Assembly (NCBI GenBank): GCA_963733065.1
Contig: CAVTBT010000002.1
Location: 252,613 to 316,612 of the forward strand
Reading direction: 5' to 3'
Length of the DNA stretch: 64,000 nt
Source: CAVTBT01 sp963733065
GTDB lineage: Bacteria > Actinomycetota > Thermoleophilia > Gaiellales > Gaiellaceae
Below, one piece after another: positions 51,647 to 60,708 of this stretch. The notes beneath the pieces are model-generated. The model worked only from the letters and a program-made list of their open reading frames with translations. It was not told where the DNA came from and did not search any database. The position numbers and the translations under genes were made by a program. How positions within the stretch are numbered: the first letter of the stretch is position 1; each line of letters starts with the position of its first letter.

Positions 51647-52633
51647 ATGCGTGTGCTCATCCTCGGCGGCACGCGGTTTCTCGGCCGGAGCGTGACACGC
51701 ATGCTGCTGGAGCGGGGCGCCGACGTCACGCACCTCCACCGCGGTGTGACAGGCGAGTCGGACGAGGGTGTGGCCACCGTGATCGGAGATCGCTCGCAGC
51801 CGGACGGCCTGGCCGGCCTCGCCGAGAGTCGCTTCGACGCCGTCCTGGACATGTCGGCGTACTTCTCGGACTGGACACGATCTTCGGCTGAGGCGCTGAC
51901 CGACCAGGTCTCGCACTACGTCTTCGTCTCCAGCGGTGCCGTGTACCGCCCCTCGGCGGAGCTTCCCTGGCCGGAGACGACGCCGTACGGGCCCGTCCCG
52001 ATCTGGGGCCGGTACGGCGAGGAAAAGGTCGCATCCGAGCAGCTGCTCTGGGCAGCCCGCCAGGAAGGACGCTACGGCGTCACCGCCTTCCGCTTCCCGT
52101 TCATCCTCGGCCCGGCCAACTTCGCCGACCGGGAGTCATTCGTGTTCTCACGACTTGAGGCCGGTCGCCCGATCCTGATTCCAGGGCAAGGCGACGCCGT
52201 GAATCAGTTCGTCTACGTCGAGGATGCCGCGCGGGCCCTCGTCGCCGCGCTCGAGCGGCCGGACGTCGCTGACGGCCAGGCGTACAACTGCACCTACGAG
52301 CGAGGCATCACGAACCGAGGCTGGGTCGAGCTATGCGCCGACGTCGCCGGGCGGGAGGCCATGATCGTCCCGGTCGACGTCGACGCCGTCGGAGCAGCGT
52401 CCGACGTCGTCGATCTGACGGACATCGTCTTCCCGTACCCCGACGAGCACTACCTCCTCGACGGCACGAAGCTGACTCGAGAGCTCGGTGTCGAGATGAC
52501 GACCGGGAATCGCCGGATGCTCGAGGAGTTCGCAGCCTGGTGGGAGTCCGCGCCCGACCACGCGCCGCGGAGCTACGCGCGAGAGGACAAGGCGCTCGAC
52601 AGCCTCGCTCTCACGACCGTCGGCGACACGTAG
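51647..52633 (+). CDS. NAD-dependent epimerase/dehydratase family protein
   Basis: The 328-residue protein is an extended SDR: LILGGTRFLGRSVTRML cofactor loop, YVFVSSGAVYRPS, RYGEEKVASEQLL (the catalytic Tyr and Lys as Y-x-x-E-K) and FRFPFILGPANF. It probably acts on a nucleotide- or free-sugar intermediate. It is the last gene of the plus-strand operon and stops ten bases before the convergent enolase-superfamily gene. Confidence 0.88.
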   Translation: MRVLILGGTRFLGRSVTRMLLERGADVTHLHRGVTGESDEGVATVIGDRSQPDGLAGLAESRFDAVLDMSAYFSDWTRSSAEALTDQVSHYVFVSSGAVYRPSAELPWPETTPYGPVPIWGRYGEEKVASEQLLWAARQEGRYGVTAFRFPFILGPANFADRESFVFSRLEAGRPILIPGQGDAVNQFVYVEDAARALVAALERPDVADGQAYNCTYERGITNRGWVELCADVAGREAMIVPVDVDAVGAASDVVDLTDIVFPYPDEHYLLDGTKLTRELGVEMTTGNRRMLEEFAAWWESAPDHAPRSYAREDKALDSLALTTVGDT

Positions 52634-52643
52634 GCCGCGGCCA

Positions 52644-53837
52644 CTACCCGCTCGATCTCACCCTCGTCCCCGGTCCTTCGAGGAACTCACGCCGCAGCTC
52701 GACTCCATGCCCCGGCTCTTCGAGTGGTGAGATCGCCCCGTCGGCCAGCGGTGGGAGCTGATGCGCCACGTCGAGGTACCAGCCGTAGTAGTACGCGCGG
52801 ACGACCTCCTGGATGAGCGCGTTCTCCAGCGACACACAAAGGTGGACGCCGACCGAGAGGTTCACGGGGCCGGTGCAGTCGTGCGGTGTGAACGGTCGCT
52901 GGTAGAGCCCCGCGAGATCCGCCACACGACGAGTCTCGGTGACGCCCCCGACCCAGGACGGGTCGGCCATCACGATGTCGACGGCGCCTCGGTCAAGGAG
53001 CTCCCGGAACGGGAACCGGCTGCCGAGGGTCTCGCTGGCAACGATCGGGATCGCGGTCGATCGTGCCAGATCGGCCACTGCGGCAGGGTTGTCCATCCGT
53101 ATCGGATCCTCGATCCACAGTGGGTCGAACCCCGCCGCCGCCTGCGCGATCCGCTTGGCGGCGGGCAAGCTCCACCTGCCGTGCAGCTCGAGCGCCACGG
53201 CCATCTCGGAGCCGACACGTTCTCTGATGGCACGAAACGGTTCGAGCCCAGCGTGCAAACCCCGATCGGAGATGGAGATGCCGCCGTCCTCGTCCGTGTG
53301 AACGTCGAACGGCCAGATCTTCATCGCCGAGATGCCCATCGCCAGCAGCTCCTGGGCGAGAGCGCCCGCGTCGTCGTGAAAGGCGCGTAGATCCTCGTAC
53401 GCGCGCCCCTCGCGGACTTCGCCGTACAGCCGGTCATCGGGCAGCGCGGCTGCGCGCCCGTACTCGGGCCCGGCACACGTGTTGTACACGGGGATGGCCG
53501 CCCGTGTCCGGCCCCCGAGCAGCCGATAGAGGGGCAAACCGGTTTGCTTCCCGAGCAGATCCCAGAGCGCGATGTCGATGGCCGATGCTCCCCGCGCCTC
53601 CGCGCCGATGCCGCTGCGGCCCCACTGCCGGTGCAGCGCCGACCAGTGGCGCTGGATGGCGCCTGCGTCCTCGCCGAGCAGGTACGGGGCAATGGTCTCG
53701 TGCAGGTACGCGCTGACCGTCTCGGAGCTGAAGAAGGTCTCGCCGAGACCGACCAGCCCGTCGTCGGTCTCGATGAGCACCCACGTGAGGTTCGGCAGCC
53801 AGTCGGCCTGGACCGTCGAGACCCGGGAGATCCTCAC
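52644..53837 (-). CDS. Mandelate racemase/enolase-superfamily sugar-acid dehydratase-like enzyme
   Basis: This 397-residue protein has capping and barrel domains with K173 (AMKIWPFD), E217/H219 in ALELHGRW, E243 (WIEDPIR) and E269 (IVASETLG), and a late PFTPHDCTGPVNL His-Asp segment. The ELHGRW pattern with a C-terminal PHDCTGPV is typical of galactonate/gluconate-type dehydratase subgroups, so I infer a syn- or anti-dehydration of an aldonic acid to a 2-keto-3-deoxy acid. GTG 53837 overlaps the stop of the dioxygenase gene by four bases. It ends the long minus-strand operon. Confidence 0.86.
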   Translation of the reverse strand: MRISRVSTVQADWLPNLTWVLIETDDGLVGLGETFFSSETVSAYLHETIAPYLLGEDAGAIQRHWSALHRQWGRSGIGAEARGASAIDIALWDLLGKQTGLPLYRLLGGRTRAAIPVYNTCAGPEYGRAAALPDDRLYGEVREGRAYEDLRAFHDDAGALAQELLAMGISAMKIWPFDVHTDEDGGISISDRGLHAGLEPFRAIRERVGSEMAVALELHGRWSLPAAKRIAQAAAGFDPLWIEDPIRMDNPAAVADLARSTAIPIVASETLGSRFPFRELLDRGAVDIVMADPSWVGGVTETRRVADLAGLYQRPFTPHDCTGPVNLSVGVHLCVSLENALIQEVVRAYYYGWYLDVAHQLPPLADGAISPLEEPGHGVELRREFLEGPGTRVRSSG

Positions 53838-54655
53838 GAGAAGATGACGGGGCAGACCTCCGGGTCGTCGATGTGACCCATGTAGGCGCGCTCCTCCTCG
53901 CTGAGGGCCGTCATGTCGGCCTGCTCGGACCGATCGGTGCGCAGGTGGATCGCGAAGCTGCGTCGCGGCTCTGACGCAGTGTTCGGCCCGCTGCCGTGAT
54001 AGGTGAGCCGGTGATGGAAGCTCGCACCGCCGGCCGGCAGCACGGCAGCCACCTCCGTCCAGCGCTCGCCGGCCGGAACGTCGATCTCCTCCCGCTGGCG
54101 GTCGGTGTCCTCGGCGTAGAAGTCGCCGGGCAGCAGCCCCCACCGGTGCGATCCCGGGACAAAGCGCATCGGCCCGGAGTCCGGTGTGACGTCACTCACG
54201 GCCAGCCAGCACGTGAACACCTCGCTGTCCGGTGTCCACCAGCGAAGCCAGTACTGCTGATCCTGGTGCCAGCCGACGTTGCCGGCCGCAGTCCCGCTGG
54301 CCGGCTTGAACAGCAGCTGCACCGCCCACACCTGGATCCATGAGGCACCAGTGAGCTCCGCTGCCGCCTGCCCGATCTCCGGCTGTGAGATCAGCTCGAG
54401 GATGTGACGACTGGACAACTGCGGCTGATCGATCTTGCGGAGACGCCGCTCGTCGTCGCCGGGGTTCCATTTGCGCATCTGCGGCGCTCGGCCCGTCTCG
54501 TAGTCGCCTGCGATCACGGCGTCCATGTGGGGAACCACGTCGTGGACGAGCTGCGGATCCACCAGCGTGGGACCCACGAGGAACCCATCCTCCTCGAACT
54601 TGGCCCGCGCCAGTGTCGGCAGCTCGGCGTCGGCGGGGATGTGGTCGATCGCCAT
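53834..54655 (-). CDS. Phytanoyl-CoA dioxygenase (PhyH) family protein
   Basis: The 273-residue protein has the Fe(II)/2-oxoglutarate dioxygenase jelly roll: GWHQDQQYW with H130 and D132, a distal H220 in LTYHGSGPN and the 2-oxoglutarate Arg in EPRRSFAIHL. PhyH-family enzymes hydroxylate very diverse small molecules. In this operon it could demethylate or hydroxylate a modified sugar or an acid before the dehydratase acts. ATG 54655 lies 15 bases after the E1beta stop; its own stop overlaps the next gene. Confidence 0.87.
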   Translation of the reverse strand: MAIDHIPADAELPTLARAKFEEDGFLVGPTLVDPQLVHDVVPHMDAVIAGDYETGRAPQMRKWNPGDDERRLRKIDQPQLSSRHILELISQPEIGQAAAELTGASWIQVWAVQLLFKPASGTAAGNVGWHQDQQYWLRWWTPDSEVFTCWLAVSDVTPDSGPMRFVPGSHRWGLLPGDFYAEDTDRQREEIDVPAGERWTEVAAVLPAGGASFHHRLTYHGSGPNTASEPRRSFAIHLRTDRSEQADMTALSEEERAYMGHIDDPEVCPVIFS

Positions 54656-54670
54656 GTCTGTCTCCGTTCG

Positions 54671-55660
54671 CTAGTGCTCGGATGCCGGCCACTGCTCGAG
54701 CGACCGCCGGACCGCGGCCGCGATGTCCTCGGCCTGCGGAATCTGCGCCTCGATGAGAGGCGGGCTGTGGGGAACGGGCGCGTGCGGAGCAGTCACCCGG
54801 GCGATCGGCGCGTCGAGGTAGGCGAAGACCGCTTCCTGGATCGATGCCGCGATCTCAGAGGCGACGCTCACGTACCTCGGCTCCTCGGTCGCGACGATGA
54901 GTCGGCCGGTGCGACGCACGGATTCCTCGATGAGCTCGAGATCGAGGGGGAACACCGTGCGCAGGTCGATCACCTCGGCATCGATTCCCTCCGCGACCAG
55001 CTCCTCCGCGGCCTTGAGGGCCTTGCCGACGACGATCCCGTAGCTCACGATCGTCGCGTCGCGACCCGAACGCCGAACCACGCCGCGGCCGAGCGGGACG
55101 ATGTCGTCCGCACCGCCGACCTCCCCGCGCAGCCCGGTCAGTCGTTTGTGCATGAGGAAGACGACAGGATCGTCGGCTCGCAGCGCCGACTTGAGGATCG
55201 CCTTCGTGTCCGCGGGTGTCGACGGCATGACGACCGCCAGGCCCGGCGTGTGCGCGAAGATGGCTTCCAGGCTGTTGTTGTGCTGCGCGGCGTACAGCGC
55301 CGTTCCGGCTGAGGCGCGGATGACGAGCGGCACCGGCTTTCCCCAGAGATAGCGGATCTTCGCCGCCTGGTTGACGATCTCGTCCATGGCGCCGAGTGCG
55401 AAGTCGATGAAGTTGAGGTCGACCACCGGACGCATGCCGTTCAGCGCGGCGCCGACGCCGGCCGCGATCATGGCGGCCTCCGAGATCGGTGCGTCGAGCA
55501 CCCGCTTCTCACCGAACTCAGGCCCCAGACCTTTGACCTGAGCGAAGTGTCCACCGCGCTGGAACAGATCGGTTCCCAGCACGAAGATCCGCTCGTCGCG
55601 CGTCATCTCCTCGCGAAGGCCGTCGGCGAACGCCTGCCCGACTGTCATTGGGGCGCTCAT
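54671..55660 (-). CDS. 2-oxoacid dehydrogenase E1 component, beta subunit
   Basis: The 329-residue protein matches E1beta of pyruvate/branched-chain 2-oxoacid dehydrogenases: MTVGQAFADGLREEM, FVLGTDLFQRGGHF, VLDAPISEAAMIAAGVGAALNGMRP (abridged), FIDFALGAMDEIVNQAAKI, SLEAIFAHTPGLAVVMPS and the C-terminal VIDLRTVFPLD, VTAPHAPVPHSP. ATG 55660 overlaps the E1alpha stop (ATGA). In the sequence as given, a shift in E1alpha lets its frame run into this gene, so it would appear as one 677-residue fusion; I regard them as two genes. Confidence 0.88.
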   Translation of the reverse strand: MSAPMTVGQAFADGLREEMTRDERIFVLGTDLFQRGGHFAQVKGLGPEFGEKRVLDAPISEAAMIAAGVGAALNGMRPVVDLNFIDFALGAMDEIVNQAAKIRYLWGKPVPLVIRASAGTALYAAQHNNSLEAIFAHTPGLAVVMPSTPADTKAILKSALRADDPVVFLMHKRLTGLRGEVGGADDIVPLGRGVVRRSGRDATIVSYGIVVGKALKAAEELVAEGIDAEVIDLRTVFPLDLELIEESVRRTGRLIVATEEPRYVSVASEIAASIQEAVFAYLDAPIARVTAPHAPVPHSPPLIEAQIPQAEDIAAAVRRSLEQWPASEH

Positions 55661-56704
55661 GACCTGATCACCGAGGCGATGTCCGAGCCGAAGACATTGT
55701 CGGACGCAGTGGCGGTGTCCGGCCATGGCGACGAGTCGGCGAACGCGATCGCTTCCTGCACTTGCTCGCCGGCGTCGGCCTGGAGTCCTTGCCGCGTGCT
55801 CCCCCGGCAGCAGCCCTTCCTCTTCGAGCGCTCGTCGCAACCGTTGCACCGGGTCACGTGACCGGCGCCACTGCTCGACCTCGTCGTCGGTGCGGTACGT
55901 CGTCACCTCGCCGGTGTTGTGTCCGTGATAGCGATAGGTGAGCGCCTCGATGAATGTCGGACCGTCGCCCGCCTCTGCCCGCGTTCGTGCCGCCTGCACC
56001 TCGCGGTACACGGCGCACACGTCCTGACCGTCGACCTGGACAGCCGGAAGACCGAAGCCCGCGGCTCGCTCGGCGATTGAGCCGCTGGCTGCGACCCGGC
56101 CGATCGACGTCTCGACTGCGTAGAGGTTGTTCTCACAGAACGCGATCAGCGGGAGCTTCCAGACGGCGGCCATGTTGACCGCCTCCCAGGTGCGTCCCGT
56201 ATTGGCGCCTCCGTCCCCGAAGAAGCCCAGAGCGATCTGGTCGGTCCCCCGCAGGCTCGCCGCCAGAGCACCACCCATCGCCAGCCCGAGTCCGGCACCG
56301 ACGATGCCGTTGCCACCGAAGTAGTTGATCGTGAAGTCGGCCAGGTGCATCGTGCCGCCGCGGCCGCCCGCGCAGCCGGTCGCGCGGCCGAACAGCTCCG
56401 CCATCACGGAGCGGGGAGTGAGGCCGAGTGCAAGTGCATGGTGATGCCCGCGATGCCCGCTCGCGACGATGTCACCCGGCTTCAGGGCGCGGATGGCGCC
56501 GACAGCGGCCGCCTCCTGGCCGACTGCCTGGTGGACGCTGCCAGGAATCTTGCCGCTGAGTGTCAACGGCTCGAGCGACCCCTCGAACTCGCGAATGAGC
56601 ACCATCGTCTCCAGCCAGCCGACCAGCTGCTCTCGAGGGGTCTCGCGGAGATCGATCTCGAGCAGCTCGTCTGGATAGTCGGCGGTCGTGAGGGTGTCGG
56701 TCAC
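55657..56704 (-). CDS. 2-oxoacid dehydrogenase E1 component, alpha subunit (C-terminal frameshift)
   Basis: GTG 56704 overlaps the E2 stop. The thiamine diphosphate motif is present (GFFGDGGANTGRTWEAVN ... FCENN), with GQEAAAVGAIRALKPGD and SGHRGHHHALALG before it and the phosphorylation-loop-like YRYHGHNTGEV. At about 55800, in the run CCGGGGGAGC, the frame moves by one base; the true C-terminus (GLQADAGEQVQEAIAFADSS, ending SDIASVIRS) is in the next frame and stops at 55657, overlapping E1beta. An extra G in the five-G run would explain it. The enzyme decarboxylates a 2-oxo acid and passes the acyl group to E2. Confidence 0.85.
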
Positions 56705-57810
56705 GCGGTTGCTCCTCCTTCGGTTCCGAGTCGGTTGACGTCCTCCGCGTTCTCCGCGAAGGCGACGAGGAGATCGGCGGCGTCTGCGCCGTCGAGCACT
56801 CGGTGGTCGACGTTGAGCGTTGCGATGATCGTCGAGCGGACAGCGACGCCCCCGCCCTCGCCGGGATGGAAGCGCGGCACCGCTCGACCGACCGTCAGCA
56901 GCGTGGGCTGGCCGAGGGCGATCACACCGGTGAAGCTGTCGATCCCCTTGCTGCCGAGGTTCGAGAGGGTCGACACCGGGGTCTCGTTGAGGTCATTGGC
57001 GTCGAGGCGCCCGCTGCGAGCGCGCTCGACCGCCGCGAGACGCGCGGTGGCGAGTTGCGTCGGCGTGCGCTCCAGGACGTCGGAGATCACCGGAATCACG
57101 ACGCCGGCGTCCGTCGCGACTGCCAGACCAAGCCCCACCGGTGGGCTGGGGTCCCGCTCGCGATGGGCAAGCGCGAGGGCTCGCAGCAGGACGTCGGTCA
57201 AGGTCGCGGCGACGCCGTTTGCCCGCCAGGCGGCGAGCACGAGCTGCATCGCGTTGGCGTCCACCTCGCGGGTGATCGCGAAGTGCGGGATCGTTCGCCA
57301 GGACTCCGACACCCTTGCCGCGATCAGCTGGCGAAAACGGCCGACGCGTTCCGACGGTGCCGAACCCGCCTCTTCCGACGCGGCCGTGGGCGGTGCCGTT
57401 GCAGCTCGCTCCTGCGCGAGGCGTCTTGCGCGCGGGCTGAGCGCATGTGGACGCCGCGCGCCAGGTGGCGTCGGAGGCGGTTCGGCAGGGCCGGCCACCG
57501 GGTCCGCAGGCGACGGCAGCTCTACGCCGCTCGCCGCATCCATGGCGGCCGCGGGCGCTTCTCCCGGGCCATGCCCGTCGCCCAGCACTCGAACGATGAT
57601 GTCCCCCACCGGGATGATGGCGCCGGGCTCGTGAAGGTGCGGCCCGAGCTGCCCTGCGGAGGGACTGACGAGGTCCATGGTGGTCTTGTCGGTCTCGATC
57701 TCGGCGACCGGCTCGTCCTGCTCGACGGCCTCGCCCGGCTCCTTCAACCAGCGGACGAGCAGCGCCTCGGTCATGCCGACGCCGAGCGACGGAATGGTGA
57801 TGTCGCTCAC
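56701..57810 (-). CDS. 2-oxoacid dehydrogenase E2 component (dihydrolipoyl acyltransferase)
   Basis: The 369-residue E2 has one lipoyl domain (ITIPSLGVGMTEA, lipoylated K42 in EIETDKTTMD), a Pro-rich linker, the E3/E1-binding helix (LSPRARRLAQERA) and a catalytic domain ending with the active-site DHRVLDGADAADLL. GTG 57810 overlaps the DUF4432 stop (GTGA). The acyl specificity is unknown; with a dedicated E1 in a sugar operon it is likely for the final 2-oxo acid of this pathway. No E3 gene is in the window, so the housekeeping E3 may be shared. Confidence 0.88.
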   Translation of the reverse strand: MSDITIPSLGVGMTEALLVRWLKEPGEAVEQDEPVAEIETDKTTMDLVSPSAGQLGPHLHEPGAIIPVGDIIVRVLGDGHGPGEAPAAAMDAASGVELPSPADPVAGPAEPPPTPPGARRPHALSPRARRLAQERAATAPPTAASEEAGSAPSERVGRFRQLIAARVSESWRTIPHFAITREVDANAMQLVLAAWRANGVAATLTDVLLRALALAHRERDPSPPVGLGLAVATDAGVVIPVISDVLERTPTQLATARLAAVERARSGRLDANDLNETPVSTLSNLGSKGIDSFTGVIALGQPTLLTVGRAVPRFHPGEGGGVAVRSTIIATLNVDHRVLDGADAADLLVAFAENAEDVNRLGTEGGATA

Positions 57811-58944
57811 GCACCCACCTTCTGCGCCGCCGGCAGGGCAGCAGCGAAGCGATCGATCTCGCCGCCGCCGGCGAGAACGCCGAACTCGACCTGGTAGACG
57901 CGCTCCTCGCCGGGCTGCATCATCAACGGCCAGCCCGCCTCGATGAGCGCTGCGACTTCGCCGAACGTATTCGTCGAGGGCTCCATCCCGACGGCGTAGA
58001 GACCCTCGCCCATCATCCGCCACTCCAGGTAGACGGGCAGCGTCGTCGGGTCGTAGCGCAGGTAGACGCCGAGGCCGCCGTCGAGCCCGGCGAAGCCACG
58101 GTTGACCACCGCCGCGGAGACCCACCCGTCGTGCCGCCGCCGACATCGGGATCTCGTAGCCCTCGGCGAAGAACTCACGCTCTGGTCCGGTGAACATGCG
58201 GTAGCGCTCGGTCTTGTCGCCGGCGTCGTCGTCGAAGATCGAGCCGGGCACGGGGCCTGACGGGGAGCAGAGGAGCTCCGCGCCGTCGTCGATAACCGGA
58301 TAGCCGATGTTGAAGTGGTACAGGTACTGGTGCGGCGTCGGGTAGAAGCCGTCGTTGCGGACGAGGTCGCGAAGCGTGAAGGAGCTGGAGCCGAGCTCCG
58401 TCTCGTACCGTCGCGTCAGCGAGAGGTTTTCGCCGTAGGTGATCTCCTGCTGGAGCAGTCCCTCGCACCACAGGAAGCAGCGGTCGCCCTCCCAGCGCTC
58501 GCCGAAGTTGAACGAGCTTGCCGGGATGATCCCGATTCGGTCGTGCGTGCCGTAGCGATCGGTCGCGCGGGCGTGGAACTTCATGTGCGACACATCGACG
58601 GTCTGCGGACTGCCGATCGTGATCAGGCCGGCCGTGTTGCAGAGGCCGCCGAGCACGTAGCGAACCCAGGCGTGGTCGTCGTTCTCCCAGTAGGCGGGAG
58701 CAGGAAAGAGCTTCGGCGGCAACCAGGCGAGCGAGGCGCCGTTGAACTCGGCGAAGCCCGGATCCATGCCGCGGTCGACCATCACCGAGAAGCGGAAGCC
58801 GCTACCGGTGCGGAACTCGAGGAAGCGGCCGCCGCGCGCGTAGCCCTGCTCGAACGAGAGCAGCTGCACACCTCCGACCTGTGCGAGGTTGCCCACCTGG
58901 CGCAGCAGTTCCTGCCGCGAGATCTCGGTTCCGTGGATCTTCAT
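57807..58944 (-). pseudogene. DUF4432 aldose-epimerase-like protein, one frameshift
   Basis: ATG 58944 starts MKIHGTEISRQELLRQVG. The DUF4432 family, a galactose-mutarotase-like fold, is clear in FSVMVDRGMDPGFAEFNGASLAWLPPK (abridged), GLCNTAGLITIGSPQTVD, FKFHARATDRYGTHDRIG-like and the PHQYLYHFNIGYPVIDDG stretch. At about 58135 the frame shifts by one; the rest (DGWVSAAVVNRGFAGLDGG, VYLEWRMMGEGLYAVGMEPS, PGEERVYQVEFGVL) is in the next frame and stops at 57807. Such proteins accompany sugar catabolism and act as sugar mutarotases or isomerases. Neighbouring SDR and E2 frames are close on both sides, so the shift is probably local. Confidence 0.75.
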
Positions 58945-58960
58945 CGCTCGGCTCCTTTGG

Positions 58961-59752
58961 TCACGCTTCACTCGGCTGTCCGTGCGGACCGACATACGCG
59001 ACCACGCCGCCGTCCACGGGCACCGTCACGCCGGTCAGGAACCGGCTGGCGTCGGAGGCCAGGAACGCGGCGACGTCGCCGATCTCCTCGGGCGTTGCCA
59101 GGCGACCCATTGGGATCCGTTCGGCGATCGCGTCGAGGTCGAGCTGGTCGGGGAACTGCTCCTTGTACTTCAGGAGCGCGTCGGTGAGCGTCCAAGCCGG
59201 AGCGATCGCGTTGACACGGATGCCGTGCAGCGCCCACTCGACCGCGAGGGTTCGCGTCAGCTGCACGATCGCGCCCGCGCTCGCGGTGTAGGCGGCGCGA
59301 CGCGGCAGACCACCGAGACCTCCGATCGAGCTCATCAGGATGATCGACCCGCCGTGACCGAGTTCGATCATGTGCCGTGCTGCGACGCGCGCCGGCAGGA
59401 ACTGCCCGACGACAGTCGTGCGAAGGACCCGCTCGAGATCCGCGATCGGGATCTCGGTCGACGGCGCGAGCACGGTAGTGCTGGGCAGGCTCTGCAGCAC
59501 GTCGAGTCTTCCGTGGCGATCGATCACGTCCGCGAGCAAGCTCTCGACCTGCTGCTCGTCCAGTGCGTCGATCTGCGCGCTCCAACTCTCGGCACCGATG
59601 CTCTGCACGCGTTCCCCAGCCACGCGGGCGAGCTCTTCGTCGATGTCGGCCACGACGACGGTGGCGCCAGCTTCGGCCATGGCGACAGCGCTCGCGACGC
59701 CGATCCCACCGCCGCCGCCCACCAGGACGGCGACCTTGCCCTCGAGCGTCAT
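58961..59752 (-). CDS. SDR-family protein lacking the catalytic lysine
   Basis: The 263-residue protein has the SDR fold with a Gly-rich loop (GGGGGIGVASA), acidic VVADIDEE, serine in SIILMSSIGG and Tyr155 in AAYTASAGA. The lysine expected four residues after Tyr155 is Ala159, and the NNAG motif is QSLP (residues 87-90). The C-terminal ending TVPVDGG is kept. It may bind NAD(H) without normal dehydrogenase activity or use another base. ATG 59752 overlaps the stop of the permease gene by four bases, so it belongs to the same operon. Confidence 0.85.
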   Translation of the reverse strand: MTLEGKVAVLVGGGGGIGVASAVAMAEAGATVVVADIDEELARVAGERVQSIGAESWSAQIDALDEQQVESLLADVIDRHGRLDVLQSLPSTTVLAPSTEIPIADLERVLRTTVVGQFLPARVAARHMIELGHGGSIILMSSIGGLGGLPRRAAYTASAGAIVQLTRTLAVEWALHGIRVNAIAPAWTLTDALLKYKEQFPDQLDLDAIAERIPMGRLATPEEIGDVAAFLASDASRFLTGVTVPVDGGVVAYVGPHGQPSEA

Positions 59753-60708
59753 CCCGGCCTCCTCGTCAATCGGACGCTGGCGAAGAACACTGTCGCCAGC
59801 AGGATCACGCCGTAGGAGATCTGCAACGCGGCAGTGCCGAGCGAGAAGAGCGGCAGCAGCCCCGCGATCAGCGTCAGGACGATTGCGCCGGCGACGGTAC
59901 CGATGTAGTGCCCGTTCCCGCCCAGGATGGACGCGCCGCCGACCGCGACCGCCACGGCCGACGAGAAGAGATAGTCGTCGCCCATGTTGACGAACGCCTG
60001 CCCGAGATAGCCGAACAGCAGGACGCCGGTCAGCGCGCCTCCGACAGCGGAGATCACGTACGGCACGACGAGCACGCGCCGCACCTTGACGCCGGCGAGG
60101 TAGGCGGCCGTCGCGTTCGTACCGACCGCGTACAGCCTCCGGCCGAACGTCGTCCATGTCAGAAGCACCGTCGCGAGCAGCGTGACGCCCGCCCAGACGA
60201 GAATCTGGTTCGACAGGCCGAAGGTCTTGCCCGTGACGAAGTCGACGAGCTCGGGGGGCGGAGAGGACGCACGGCCGCCGTTCGTGTAGATGAGCAGCAA
60301 GCCCTGCAGGGCGCCGGCCATGCCCAGGGTCATGATGATGGGCGGCACGCCGGCGTACGCGACTCCCAGGCCGTTGACGAGGCCGACGACGAGTCCCAGC
60401 GCGATGAGCAGCGGGACGATCCAGAGCAGCCGCGAGGCCTGCTGGTCGGCCAGATAACCGGTCAGCACGGCGCCGCCGGCCACGGTCGCAGGGATCGAGA
60501 GGTCGATGCCGCCCGTCAGGATGCAGAGCGTCTGGCCGAACCCGACCAGGCCGACGAACGAGGCGGCAACGAGCACGTTCCGGATGTGGTTGACGCTCGC
60601 GAACTCCGACGAGTGGGCCGTGCCGATGAGGAACAGCACTCCGGCGAGCCCGAACGCCAGCCCGATCGTGGCGTTGCGACGCAGGCCCTCGACGATCGCC
60701 GCGCTCAT
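59749..60708 (-). CDS. Sugar ABC transporter permease (RbsC-like), second
   Basis: A 319-residue membrane protein with about nine hydrophobic segments and the CUT2 permease features: GFGQTLCILTGGIDLSIPA, the ATAAYLAGVKVRRVLV cytoplasmic loop and GGASILGGNGHYIGTVAGA. ATG 60708 overlaps the preceding permease stop. Two permeases with one ATPase and a binding protein match CUT2 importers whose pore is a heterodimer. Ribose, xylose or another monosaccharide are candidates. Confidence 0.9.
   Translation of the reverse strand: MSAAIVEGLRRNATIGLAFGLAGVLFLIGTAHSSEFASVNHIRNVLVAASFVGLVGFGQTLCILTGGIDLSIPATVAGGAVLTGYLADQQASRLLWIVPLLIALGLVVGLVNGLGVAYAGVPPIIMTLGMAGALQGLLLIYTNGGRASSPPPELVDFVTGKTFGLSNQILVWAGVTLLATVLLTWTTFGRRLYAVGTNATAAYLAGVKVRRVLVVPYVISAVGGALTGVLLFGYLGQAFVNMGDDYLFSSAVAVAVGGASILGGNGHYIGTVAGAIVLTLIAGLLPLFSLGTAALQISYGVILLATVFFASVRLTRRPG

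Noticed and set aside
54671..56704. Apparent 677-residue E1alpha-E1beta fusion
   Set aside because: The linker is arginine-rich nonsense; the conserved E1alpha C-terminus lies in the next frame with a stop overlapping the E1beta start, so a one-base shift explains the joined frame.
56701..58995. Apparent 764-residue DUF4432-E2 fusion
   Set aside because: The DUF4432 C-terminus lies in another frame and stops at the E2 GTG (GTGA overlap); the in-between residues are out-of-frame translation.
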